From NCBI RefSeq assembly GCF_013166515.1, contig NZ_JABKKJ010000004.1, positions 1 through 64,000 of the forward strand: a stretch of DNA of 64,000 nucleotides. Reading direction: 5' to 3'. The notes under the pieces were generated by a model that saw only the letters and a list, made by a program, of their open reading frames with translations, searched no databases and had not been told where the DNA came from. Positions 35,271 through 43,447 of this stretch are shown piece after piece; position 1 is the first letter of the stretch; the number at the start of each line of letters is the position of its first letter. The translations under genes were made by a program, and so were the position numbers. The stretch comes from Xylanibacter caecicola. GTDB taxonomy: Bacteria; Bacteroidota; Bacteroidia; Bacteroidales; Bacteroidaceae.

Positions 35271-35678
35271 TTATAAGTGAACATTGATATTTTTGTTTAT
35301 ACTGCAAATCTCGTTTATAAATCTATCTCTGTCCTTAGGGGAAATCATTACAGTCTCTTTGTTTTTTAGTTTCAGTCTGATTCTGTCAAGCGATATGGCG
35401 GGAGAGCTTTGCATGTCTTTTGTCTTGTTTACTTCGACAATGTCGTGTATGTCAATGGTTTTATTGATGAATATTCCGCAACGTATCGTCAGCATGTCTT
35501 CTTCAATTATGTATGCTGTTCCGTATATAATGTTAAGGAATATCAGGATGACGGTTAAATCTATGACAATTCCGAGCCATACAATCTCAGGAACAAACAT
35601 CGGCACACTACTTATTGCAATGATACAAAATACAATAAGTATCAGACCGATGTCGATTTTAGATTTATATTTAGTCAT
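35271..35678 (-). CDS. PH-domain-like membrane protein
   Basis: 135 residues. Two membrane segments (about 10-30 and 34-55) are followed by a small beta-rich domain (YIIEEDMLTIRCGIFINKTI, then DIVEVNKTKDMQSSPAISLD and KLKNKETVMISPKDRDRFIN). This resembles bacterial PH-like domains (bPH) with the usual pattern of a short hydrophobic N-terminus and a cytosolic beta sandwich. The role of such proteins is unclear. It lies between the Trx-like lipoprotein and the small membrane protein of the same cassette. Confidence 0.65.
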   Translation of the reverse strand: MTKYKSKIDIGLILIVFCIIAISSVPMFVPEIVWLGIVIDLTVILIFLNIIYGTAYIIEEDMLTIRCGIFINKTIDIHDIVEVNKTKDMQSSPAISLDRIRLKLKNKETVMISPKDRDRFINEICSINKNINVHL

Positions 35679-35716
35679 ATACTGTTAATACTGTTTGTCA
35701 TAAGCTGTTGCTGTCA

Positions 35717-36271
35717 TTAATGTAAAGTAAACTCAGCTACAGGTATATCATTCAGGTCTTTGTATGTTCTTATGAACGTTCCGTTTTCAAAAACATAGAA
35801 TGAACCGAAGTCTCTTTCTTTTTCATTTGTTCCTGTGAGTTCATTATAAAAAAGTCTGTCTAGCTTCTGATAGTTGTCTGTTCCGTATGTCTCCGGGTCT
35901 ATGGCAAGTGTCGGGATTGTATTTCCGTGTGCCAATGAAAGATTTTCGTATGTTCCTGCTATCAATATCAGGCTGTATCCTTTCTCTTTACAGATATGCT
36001 CTGCCTGTACGGGAGATACACATTGTTCGCTACGGCAAAAGGATAGATAACTGTATACTACAGCGTGCCTTACACTTTTAATATATTCTTTTACCTGTCC
36101 GGCATTCACTATATATGTGTTCCCGTCAGCAGTCAGTTGTCCTATATTGCCGTCAGGCTTCTTTACCTGTGACCGTTCTTCTTCAGATAGAGTATAATAC
36201 CCCGTACTGTTTAACGATATACATGACGTTACGACATTAAGTATTATGACAATAAATATAGGCTTTTTCAT
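35717..36271 (-). CDS. Lipoprotein, possibly thioredoxin-like fold
   Basis: 184 residues with a lipobox (NVVTSC, Cys17). The middle reads HAVVYSYLSFCRSEQC and the end GSFYVFENGTFIRTYKDLND, with a Thr-Ile-Pro in HGNTIPTLAID. This order (strand, cysteine pair, later cis-Pro-like site, strand) resembles thioredoxin-like proteins, but the cysteines are in CX4C and not CX2C, so redox activity is doubtful. It belongs to the leftward cassette of small envelope proteins. No closer family recognised. Confidence 0.55.
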   Translation of the reverse strand: MKKPIFIVIILNVVTSCISLNSTGYYTLSEEERSQVKKPDGNIGQLTADGNTYIVNAGQVKEYIKSVRHAVVYSYLSFCRSEQCVSPVQAEHICKEKGYSLILIAGTYENLSLAHGNTIPTLAIDPETYGTDNYQKLDRLFYNELTGTNEKERDFGSFYVFENGTFIRTYKDLNDIPVAEFTLH

Positions 36272-36289
36272 AATGGCAACAGACTGTGT

Positions 36290-37111
36290 TTATAACCCTT
36301 GCTTCTTTAATATATCGCAGATTTCTTTCTTTATGCCGTCATTCATATTCCCTTTTCCTGCAATATATTCGCGCAATGATTTTAGGTTTACTTTCAATCC
36401 CTTGATGTATTCTTTAATGTCGCAGTCGGTCTTGTCTATCTGTATAATGTATATGTTCTCATATACGTTATCCGTTGAGTTGTATTCTTTGTTTTTGTCG
36501 CCTCCATTGCTCTTCATGCTTACCGTTGCATTTATCTTTAGCAGATTGTCTATGTACATTGTATTCTCCTGTGATGCGTAAGTAAGCTTTTCTTTGGCAG
36601 ACTCTAACGTTGTTACAATCCCGAGTGTCTTTGTCGATATAGTGTCTTTGCCGGTAATATTGTCTATGGTCAGTTCTGTTGTGCCTTCTTTCATCGCTGT
36701 TGTTACCGGTACATATTTTGTGTTGATTGAGCGTGTACCCTCTGCCAATATTCTGTTTACAAGCTTCTTTGTCAAGTCCGGTGTTGCCGGACGACTGTTC
36801 TTGCTGTTCTTTTGCGACGCACTTTCTATTACATTACGTTTTATTCTTATCTTGTCTTTAATGTATGAGATATTGTATACCGCTATACATTCCGAACTAT
36901 ACAGTGGTGATGTGCCGTTTACATCTTGTGTGCGGCTTTCAAACGTAACGATGTTCAGTTCTTTATGATCTTCGATGTTGCCTCCTTTGTACAGAAAGGC
37001 GTTTCGGAAGTCAGCAACGGTATTGTTGTCCTTTTGCGATATTATCAACTGGGCTTGTGTTGCCTGAACTGTAATCAAAAGAAGGGTTAAGGAAATAAGA
37101 TGCTTTTTCAT
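36290..37111 (-). CDS. Hypothetical secreted protein
   Basis: 273 residues with a signal peptide (about 1-20, KKHLISLTLLLITVQATQA). The mature protein is rich in Lys, Asn and Thr, has few cysteines and no recognisable domain. The end (residues 225-270) is helical and basic. Located 18 bases upstream of the Trx-like lipoprotein gene on the same strand. The base composition is more AT-rich than the biosynthetic genes nearby, in line with accessory DNA. Probably periplasmic. Confidence 0.6.
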   Translation of the reverse strand: MKKHLISLTLLLITVQATQAQLIISQKDNNTVADFRNAFLYKGGNIEDHKELNIVTFESRTQDVNGTSPLYSSECIAVYNISYIKDKIRIKRNVIESASQKNSKNSRPATPDLTKKLVNRILAEGTRSINTKYVPVTTAMKEGTTELTIDNITGKDTISTKTLGIVTTLESAKEKLTYASQENTMYIDNLLKINATVSMKSNGGDKNKEYNSTDNVYENIYIIQIDKTDCDIKEYIKGLKVNLKSLREYIAGKGNMNDGIKKEICDILKKQGL

Positions 37112-37205
37112 AATTGTTTATAATAGATTGTTTGGATGTAAAATTAGTGATAATTCTCGTAAATATCTATTTCTGTTTCTTTAATGCAGCGTGATTTAAC
37201 TTATA

Positions 37206-37637
37206 TTATATATGATAGACCAATGTTAGTCCATTGTCAGGCAATATCTCTTTTGTACTTGTTTTCTTTTTTATGATATTGCCATCGAGCATCCATAACA
37301 CCTCTATCGTTATTTTCTTGCTTTGTTGCTGTTTGTTTTCTAAATAGAAAATGGTTCTGATATCATCCGAAATGATATTTGTATGTACTTCCGCTTCATA
37401 TTTGTTATTGGTGTCGTCCGGAATCAATGTATATGGTGACAGATGTTTCTCTTCATTGTGTATGAAAAACAAATCTTTTCCGGTGTCGGATATACCGGAA
37501 AATTCAATTTTTGATACAACTTCAACAGCTCCGCTTAAACGTATAATACAACCGTTTACTTGCTTTACAGCATGCTCATCATCATTACAAGAAGTGATGA
37601 GCATGCTGAACAGGATGATGAATAAGATATTCTTCAT
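37206..37637 (-). CDS. Small lipoprotein, unknown
   Basis: 143 residues with a clear lipobox (MLITSC, Cys17, then NDDEH). The mature part is beta-like (NGCIIRLSGAVEVVSKIEFS) and has no known motif. It follows the preceding lipoprotein gene by 6 bases, so they are co-transcribed. After it comes a 94-base gap without a consensus promoter. Probably anchored in the outer membrane. Confidence 0.6.
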   Translation of the reverse strand: MKNILFIILFSMLITSCNDDEHAVKQVNGCIIRLSGAVEVVSKIEFSGISDTGKDLFFIHNEEKHLSPYTLIPDDTNNKYEAEVHTNIISDDIRTIFYLENKQQQSKKITIEVLWMLDGNIIKKKTSTKEILPDNGLTLVYHI

Positions 37638-37643
37638 ATCTTG

Positions 37644-38264
37644 TTAATATACAAAATCATATGGTAATATAATCTTTGCTCCATCCATTGGTAATACATA
37701 CCAGACAGATGCTCCGGCTGCGTTATAAACTAAAGCAATTGTATAAAAAGACCACTTTATCTTTTTTACAGTTACATTACCGTTTTTTGTTTGAGTTGTT
37801 GTTTTAATAACACCTTCTTCTCTTGTTGTCCAATCAATGTATCCGCAAATTTCAGGTAAGTCAAAATCAACGTCTTTAGCTCCGTCGGGTAAAGTTATAG
37901 TTCCAGACGTTTCGTATATATCTGCAAAATATACTCCGGTTGGAACACCTTTAACATTGGAAATAACGACTTTTTGTCTGTCTAATATTTTCTTAGGTGT
38001 ACCTTGAGCTGTTCCATCATGTTTATTTCCTGGTTGTATAGCATGAGTTGTTATATGGCTTTTAGTAATATATTCAACACTTAAGGTGTCTTCTATGTTT
38101 GAATAATTGGATATTGCTTTTGATTTATATGGAGTTTTTGATTTTAAAAGTTGAATAGTTTCTTTCTCTTCAATAATGCTATCAGTCTCATCTTGTGAAC
38201 ATGATATTAAAGGCATTGTAAAAACAATTGACATAATAAATGTCATAATCTTGAAATTCTTCAT
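37644..38264 (-). CDS. Lipoprotein, unknown
   Basis: 206 residues. Lipobox MPLISC (Cys22) followed by an acidic stretch (SQDETDSIIEEKE) that often follows exported lipoprotein cysteines in Bacteroidota. The C-terminal half has strands (VTVKKIKWSFYTIALVYNAA). No family recognised. Second gene of the leftward cassette driven from about 38654. Strongly AT-rich. Confidence 0.6.
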   Translation of the reverse strand: MKNFKIMTFIMSIVFTMPLISCSQDETDSIIEEKETIQLLKSKTPYKSKAISNYSNIEDTLSVEYITKSHITTHAIQPGNKHDGTAQGTPKKILDRQKVVISNVKGVPTGVYFADIYETSGTITLPDGAKDVDFDLPEICGYIDWTTREEGVIKTTTQTKNGNVTVKKIKWSFYTIALVYNAAGASVWYVLPMDGAKIILPYDFVY

Positions 38265-38286
38265 AAAAATAGTTTTTAGTTAATAA

Positions 38287-38634
38287 TCATTCTTCTTCAA
38301 GTCTTCCCATAAAATACTTCTCATCGTAGAATATTTCTATGGTATATTTTTCATTGTCATATTCTTCCGGCACGAAAATAGTGTTTGATGATGGTGCAAT
38401 TGTTATGGTATCATCATACATGATATTTCCGATATTGTCTTTAATAATAATATGTACATTATATATTAAAGAGTCAGAATCGATTGTTACGAAATCTCGT
38501 TCATTTGTTATGCTACTGATAGCAATGGGGTGAGGTGTTCCGCTGCTACCGCCTGTAAATATTCTTATGTCTTGTGCATTTGTTGATGTATGATACAAGA
38601 CTAAGCCTAAAAATGTAAATATAAAATGTTTCAT
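38287..38634 (-). CDS. DUF3244-like small secreted protein
   Basis: 115 residues with a signal peptide (1-20, ending TSTNA). The mature part fits one small Ig-like sandwich: YNVHIIIKDNIGNIMYDD, then YTIEIFYDEKYFMGRLEEE. The pattern 'I-x-I-x-D-x-x-G-N-x-x-Y ... Y-x-I-x-I ... G' resembles DUF3244 proteins of Bacteroides, but the match is from memory. First gene after the promoter at 38654-38661, and next to the TPR regulator, a pairing I believe is common for DUF3244 genes. Confidence 0.55.
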   Translation of the reverse strand: MKHFIFTFLGLVLYHTSTNAQDIRIFTGGSSGTPHPIAISSITNERDFVTIDSDSLIYNVHIIIKDNIGNIMYDDTITIAPSSNTIFVPEEYDNEKYTIEIFYDEKYFMGRLEEE

Positions 38635-38653
38635 GTTATTTGTTTTGAATGCT

Positions 38654-38661
38654 CAAAGGTA
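38654..38661 (-). promoter_or_regulatory. Promoter -7 box of the secreted-protein cassette
   Basis: Minus-strand TACCTTTG, 20 bases before the first gene's ATG (38634). No TTTG at -33; the dyad described next covers that side. Confidence 0.65.
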
Positions 38662-38676
38662 TAATAAAGGTCATTG

Positions 38677-38728
38677 TACACTAAGGAATTAATTGCGCAA
38701 AAGTATGCGTAATTAATTCCTTGGTGTA
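38677..38728. promoter_or_regulatory. Large dyad between the regulator and the cassette promoter
   Basis: 18-base arms (38677-38694 and 38711-38728; TACAC-AAGGAATTAATT) with one T/C difference around a 16-base centre. A second short GCGCAAAAT...GCGC motif lies at 38738-38753. It begins 15 bases upstream of the -7 box and right after the regulator's stop codon. It could be an operator, a terminator for the regulator gene, or both; no U-run follows on the minus strand. Confidence 0.6.
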
Positions 38729-38769
38729 TATTCTATTGCGCAAAATAGTGCGCATGATTTATAATGATG

Positions 38770-40422
38770 TTATAATGAGGATATTACATCATCCCAGTCT
38801 TTTGCAGATGTAACAGTTCCAAATTCTCCAAAAGCTCTCTTATAAAGCCTACGTCTTGTAGAATTAACTCCAGATGAACTTAAGTTCATAAAGTTTCCTA
38901 TATCTGATAATGACAAGCCGCTTTTTAATAATAGACAAAATCGGTAGTCTTTAAGACTCATTTTGCATAACTTCGTGAGTTTATTGTTGAAGTTTGGATA
39001 TAATATATTTATTGTTTTATCAAGTTCTTGCCATTCCTCATCTGTTAGTTTCTTCTTTTCATTAGGATTATTTATAATATGTTTTATGCGTATATATATA
39101 TTGCTATCTTCCATTTTTGTTTTTATCGGTTGTATAAAATCTGATATATCCGAAATCTTTTCTATCAATAAATTGTATTTGTCGAGTTTAATTCTCTTCT
39201 TTACTTTTATAAATACGATTGTGTATGCAATAATCACAATTATAAATAAAATAAAGGATGACAAAATTATTATAGTTACAGTCTTATTACTATTCTCATG
39301 TTTCAGACGTATATTTTCTTTTTCTTTTAAGCTGTAATTGTATTGGTTGTTTTTTTGCATGACAACCTCAGTTGCAGTAATAAGATTTACAGAGTCAGTA
39401 TATATGTGGTATTGTTCCAAATGATGAAATGCTTTTTGCTGCTGATTGTTTATTATAAAATATTTAGCGAGTTCCTTGTGTGCTTGTTGTTTTGTTTGTA
39501 TATTGCCGCAAGAAATCAATTCTTTATAATATGTAATAGCGGTATCTGTATATCCAAGTCCCATATAAGTACGTGCAGCGATAGATAATATACTGTTTTT
39601 ATTATAATATCCTTTATAGGCAAGTACATATTCTATAAGATTTCTTGCTTGTATATATTTTCCTTCTATTGAATACATGTTGGCTTTTTGTGAGCATACA
39701 TCAATTTCAAGGTTTTTGTTCTTCTGCTTCTTTGCAAGTATCAAGGCTTTATCTATATAAAGAAAGGCACTGTCTTTCTTGTTCTTGTCGAAATATGCAC
39801 AGGCAATATCTCTCAGTGTGTATATGCACGATGCGGTGTCTCCTGAGGCTACATAGCACGAGTCGGCTTTCAAGAACATTTTAAGGGCGTTGCCGTCCAG
39901 CCATTGCGATGCGTATATGTATCCCAATTGGTTGTACGTCCTGCCTTTGAGGTTTGTTTCACTTTCAGGTATAATGTCGAGAACCTTCATGTAATAGTCC
40001 ATGGCTTGTGGCATGTCGTTCATGGACTGATACACTTTTCCTGCATAGTAGTATGCCTGTGTGAGCATATTTATGTCATTGTCATGCTCTTCATAATACT
40101 CCACGACAGGGCGTATAAGGCTGTCTGATGTGAATTTGTTAAACGAATAGACATCAGATTTCACCTTAATCAGCTTCCAGCGTATTTGTTCTTCTTCGCT
40201 GCCTGTTGTAACGGAGTCTTTTATCCGCTCGAGTATTGCCGTTGCTTTCTGTGCGTCGACGCCGGTAAGGCTGTCGGCTGTGTCAAGTTGTTTCCGGTAA
40301 TGATTGCCTTTGCATGCAACGCCGGAGATAGTAATGATTGCGGCTATGACTATGTATGCTGCGATATTACATGCCTTTTTGACAGTTATTGCAGATAGAT
40401 ATATATTACGATTTGTTGTCAT
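38770..40422 (-). CDS. TPR-containing transcriptional regulator, membrane-bound
   Basis: 550 residues. An N-terminal hydrophobic segment (about 18-37, possibly with a lipid-type Cys37) exports residues 38-380, which hold several TPR repeats (QAYYYAGKVYQSMNDMPQAM, then YNQLGYIYASQWLDGNALKM). A membrane segment at about 383-405 leads to a coiled cytoplasmic part and a C-terminal helix-turn-helix (about 503-531, GLSLSDIGNFMNLSSSGVNS) of LuxR-like style. Such proteins sense periplasmic signals and regulate nearby genes in Bacteroides. The obvious target is the adjacent secreted-protein cassette. Its promoter lies in the 200-bp element upstream. Confidence 0.8.
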   Translation of the reverse strand: MTTNRNIYLSAITVKKACNIAAYIVIAAIITISGVACKGNHYRKQLDTADSLTGVDAQKATAILERIKDSVTTGSEEEQIRWKLIKVKSDVYSFNKFTSDSLIRPVVEYYEEHDNDINMLTQAYYYAGKVYQSMNDMPQAMDYYMKVLDIIPESETNLKGRTYNQLGYIYASQWLDGNALKMFLKADSCYVASGDTASCIYTLRDIACAYFDKNKKDSAFLYIDKALILAKKQKNKNLEIDVCSQKANMYSIEGKYIQARNLIEYVLAYKGYYNKNSILSIAARTYMGLGYTDTAITYYKELISCGNIQTKQQAHKELAKYFIINNQQQKAFHHLEQYHIYTDSVNLITATEVVMQKNNQYNYSLKEKENIRLKHENSNKTVTIIILSSFILFIIVIIAYTIVFIKVKKRIKLDKYNLLIEKISDISDFIQPIKTKMEDSNIYIRIKHIINNPNEKKKLTDEEWQELDKTINILYPNFNNKLTKLCKMSLKDYRFCLLLKSGLSLSDIGNFMNLSSSGVNSTRRRLYKRAFGEFGTVTSAKDWDDVISSL

Positions 40423-40442
40423 ACGTGTTGTTTGACTGCTAT

Positions 40443-40642
40443 TAAGTAGATGTTCAAAATTAAACGTACATATATTAATCGGTAGATGCTATTATTACTT
40501 TATCATTATCTTGCACGCTCTTTCGGGCTGTTTTCTCATGTCTCATCGGTCGTGTAGCCCGCTACACTCCCTCTTCGGACATAAAAAAACATCACCAAAA
40601 TAACGTACAATATAATAATAATTAATTTCTAACATCTACTTA
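40443..40642 (-). repeat. 200-bp element with terminal inverted repeats, copy B (MITE-like)
   Basis: Reverse-oriented copy of 18880-19078. Its ends are perfect inverted repeats: TAAGTAGATGTT at 40443-40454 and its complement at 40631-40642, 19/21 when extended inward. Internal hairpins with GTGTAGC/GCTACAC are kept. Minus-strand TAATTTTG (40455-40462) faces the TPR regulator gene. It lies between the 3' end of copA and the regulator, just as copy A lies between lysC and lysA. Confidence 0.8.
40455..40462 (-). promoter_or_regulatory. Putative promoter -7 box of the TPR regulator gene, in the element
   Basis: Minus-strand TAATTTTG, 32 bases before the ATG at 40422, identical to the box before lysA. 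Confidence 0.55.
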
Positions 40643-40690
40643 TAATAATAACGAGATGCTTCATGTTTTATTATTACATGTCCGGTAGGT

Positions 40691-42592
40691 CTATTCCTTC
40701 AGTTTCAACCTCAGGCTGTTCAGCACCACGCTGATGCTCGAGAAAGCCATTAGGGCACTTGCCCACATTGGTGTTATCTGCCAGTCTGTGCCGAAAAGAC
40801 GGGGGATGCCTGCTGCCAACGGTATACAGACGATGTTGTATATGAATGCCCAGAAAAGGTTCTGGCGTATCATGCCGATGGTTCTGCGCGACAGTCTTAT
40901 GGCTTCGGGTATGCGGCGCAGGTCCGTTCCCATGAGTGTCATCTGTGCAACGTCCATCGCTATGTCCGTTCCCTTGCCCATAGCGATGCTTACATCTGCC
41001 GTTGCGAGCGCCTGAGTGTCGTTTATGCCGTCGCCAACCATTGCCACATGCCTGCCTTCGCGTTGCAACGTGCGCACCAGCTCTTCCTTGTCGCCGGGAA
41101 GAACCTTGCTGCGATAGTTGCTTATCCCTGCCTTTTCCGCCCAGTAAGCCGCCGCCTTGTCGTTGTCTCCGCTCATCATATATACCTCTATGCCCTCTGC
41201 TTTAAGCATCTCTATAGCCTCTCTTGCATGCGGTTTGAGGGTTTCCCGCTCCTCGGGAGCCATGTCTGCGGCTTTTGTAAAGTCGGCATCCTTGTTGGGT
41301 ATGGTAAGTGTTCCGGTCTTGTCTATGACAAGCGCGTCCGTGCATCTTATGCTTTCGAGCGCCGTGGCGTCCTTTATCAGTATGTTTTTGCGTGCCGCCT
41401 TGCCTATGCCTACCATTAGTGCCGTGGGCGTGGCAAGTCCCAATGCGCACGGGCATGCTATCACAAGCACCGATACTGCCGACATAATGGCGCGCGGCAT
41501 AGCCTCTTCGCCTCCTGCTGCAATCCATACTACGAAGGTAAGCAGCGATATGACAAGTATCGTTGGCACGAACACTGCCGCTATCCTGTCGGTTATGCGC
41601 TGTACGGGCGCCTTGCTGCCCTGCGCTTCCTGCACGGTCTTTATTATCTGTGCCAGCATTGTCGCGCTGCCCACCTCTTCTGCGCCGAACAACACACGCC
41701 CCTGGCGTACGATTGTACCGGCATAAACCTTGTCGCCGGCACATCTCTTTGCCGGCAGAGGCTCGCCGTTTATCGTGCTTTCGTCGATGTATGCCGTGCC
41801 CTCCTTTACCGTTCCGTCCACGGGCACCTTGTCTCCACCGTTCACTTCGATGATGTCTCCTCTCATAAGTGCGGCTATCGGCACGTCTTCCGCCTGCCCG
41901 TTGCTCACCACCCGTGCCGTTTTGGGCGCAAGTCCCATGAGAGCCTTTATCGCCGATGCCGTACCTTTCTTTGCTTTCTCTTCGAGCAGTCTGCCGGTGA
42001 GCACAAAGGTTATTATCATTATCGAGGCGTCGAAATACGTGTGGCTTTCCATTCCGTGCCCTTTCCATGTCTCCTCGCCATAGAATGTGTTGAACACGCT
42101 GAACAGAAACGCGATGCTCGTGCTCATGGCTACGAGCGTATCCATGTTTGCCGACCCGTGCATGAGCTGTCGCCATGCGTTGATGTAAAACCGGCTTCCG
42201 CTATAAACCATGTTCGCAAGGGCGATGACAAGCATCGTGATGTTGGCTGCCATGACGTTTTCTATGGATACGGCACCCATGGAAACGCACATTGCGGCGA
42301 TGGCGAGCAGCCACGACACCGCAGCCTTTTTCAGCATACTGCGGTATGCCTTGCGCTCTATCGCGTCTACGGACACCTGTTCGTCGGTTATCATGTCATA
42401 GCCCGCCTTAGCCAGTTCTTCTTTCATAGCCCGGAGATTTGTTGCTTTCGGGTCGTAGTATATCGTGACCGTGCGTGCCGCGAAGTTTACCTCCGCCTTT
42501 TCCACGCCGTCCATTCCGTTCAGTTTCCGTTCCACCGTAGCGGCGCATCCTGCACACATCATGCCCGTAACGGGTATCACTTTGCTTTCCAT
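40691..42592 (-). CDS. copA: Copper-type P1B ATPase with a shortened N-domain
   Basis: 633 residues. Heavy-metal domain with CAGC (Cys13, Cys16), ion-channel motif ACPCALGLATPTA, phosphorylation site DKTGTLT (Asp424) and GDGINDTQAL (near 520) are all intact. Between Asp424 and SGDND (474) there are only about 45 residues, where most P1B ATPases have about 150 including the ATP-binding N-domain with a SEHPL motif; that motif is missing. The frame is unbroken, so this is no frameshift. I recall similarly short CopA in other Bacteroides, so it may be a lineage trait. It should export Cu+ at the inner membrane. No copZ or regulator adjacent. Confidence 0.88.
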   Translation of the reverse strand: MESKVIPVTGMMCAGCAATVERKLNGMDGVEKAEVNFAARTVTIYYDPKATNLRAMKEELAKAGYDMITDEQVSVDAIERKAYRSMLKKAAVSWLLAIAAMCVSMGAVSIENVMAANITMLVIALANMVYSGSRFYINAWRQLMHGSANMDTLVAMSTSIAFLFSVFNTFYGEETWKGHGMESHTYFDASIMIITFVLTGRLLEEKAKKGTASAIKALMGLAPKTARVVSNGQAEDVPIAALMRGDIIEVNGGDKVPVDGTVKEGTAYIDESTINGEPLPAKRCAGDKVYAGTIVRQGRVLFGAEEVGSATMLAQIIKTVQEAQGSKAPVQRITDRIAAVFVPTILVISLLTFVVWIAAGGEEAMPRAIMSAVSVLVIACPCALGLATPTALMVGIGKAARKNILIKDATALESIRCTDALVIDKTGTLTIPNKDADFTKAADMAPEERETLKPHAREAIEMLKAEGIEVYMMSGDNDKAAAYWAEKAGISNYRSKVLPGDKEELVRTLQREGRHVAMVGDGINDTQALATADVSIAMGKGTDIAMDVAQMTLMGTDLRRIPEAIRLSRRTIGMIRQNLFWAFIYNIVCIPLAAGIPRLFGTDWQITPMWASALMAFSSISVVLNSLRLKLKE

Positions 42593-43447
42593 TCCTTCTT
42601 TTTAAGTGTAAAGGTAATGATTTCTTCTGAACGTTACAAATTTTATTGGAATATGAAGGTAGGAGGAGATAATGGGAGGTAGGGGCTGTTTGTATGAAGA
42701 TAAAAGGAGATATGGGACGATATGTGGTGGGACGCTTATATGAAGATAAAAGGAGTTAAAGGAAGATATGTGGCTGACGCCACGGGAGATAAAGGACAAT
42801 AGTCTTATAAGGGTGTGGGCTTTGCGGCTCTATTATAAATTATAATGGGTATGTCCTGCGGCTTCGGATGCTCCGGGGAGCATCCCTACTTGGCACAGAC
42901 ACCTGCATCAACAAACTTTTGTAGGCATTCCCAATTATAAATCATGAATTATCAATTATTAATTATATTGCGTTTTCTCCTTTCTTTTTGATTTTTCATA
43001 ACTCCGAAATACTGCGATGTTCATAAAAAGAAGCTGTTTGGACAGAAATAACGCCAAAATTCGTGTGCAGGTATAACGCGCTTGATATCAATGTATTACG
43101 TGTAAAAGTGAGGAAATGTGCATCGTTTGTGATTAGAAAGTTGCCTGATTACTATGTGAAAGTTGCCTGATTACGTTCCAAAAGCAGCCCTTTTACACTG
43201 CTAAATGCGGCATTTAAGACCATAAAAGCACGTGTTTTATCCTCTTTTGCACGTGATATTGGGGAGAAAAGCACGTGCGTTTATCAAAAAACGCACGCCT
43301 TTTCGTCATTCATGATTACTCTTAACAACTTTTAAGACGTAGAACGCAACTTTTTGATAACGGTTTTGAAATGACAAAATGATATGAGAATACAATTTAT
43401 AGTTGACAATTGATAATTGATAATTTACAACTGGGATTATCAGAATT
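42593..43447. other. Gene-free region with repeats between copA and DUF1460
   Basis: No credible gene. From 42690 to 42780 there are two imperfect tandem copies of a ~50-base unit starting TATGAAGATAAAAGGAG. The second leads into a 35-base unit (42768-42802) shared with 11155-11189. Around 42990-43350 are hairpin-rich modules like those after fbp: GATTTTTCATAACTCCGAAA, GAAAGTTGCCTGATTA twice, and several GCACGTG motifs. AT-rich repeats of the AATTGATAATTGATAATT type end the region near 43425. Confidence 0.5.
42768..42802 (+). repeat. 35-bp repeat shared with 11155-11189
   Basis: 33 of 35 bases match the unit at 11155-11189, same orientation. The differences fall in the loop and inner stem of the GTGGC...GCCAC hairpin, which is kept in both copies. 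Confidence 0.7.

Noticed and set aside
41202-42176. 324-codon frame within copA on the same strand in another frame
   Set aside because: The product is low-complexity Arg/His/Gly-rich, and copA motifs are continuous in the true frame.
42609-42616. copA promoter box
   Set aside because: Minus-strand TACCTTTA is one base off the consensus and has no -33 partner, so it was not listed.
42690-43440. Repeats in the copA-DUF1460 gap as a CRISPR array
   Set aside because: The repeats differ in length and spacing, are imperfect, and no cas genes are nearby.
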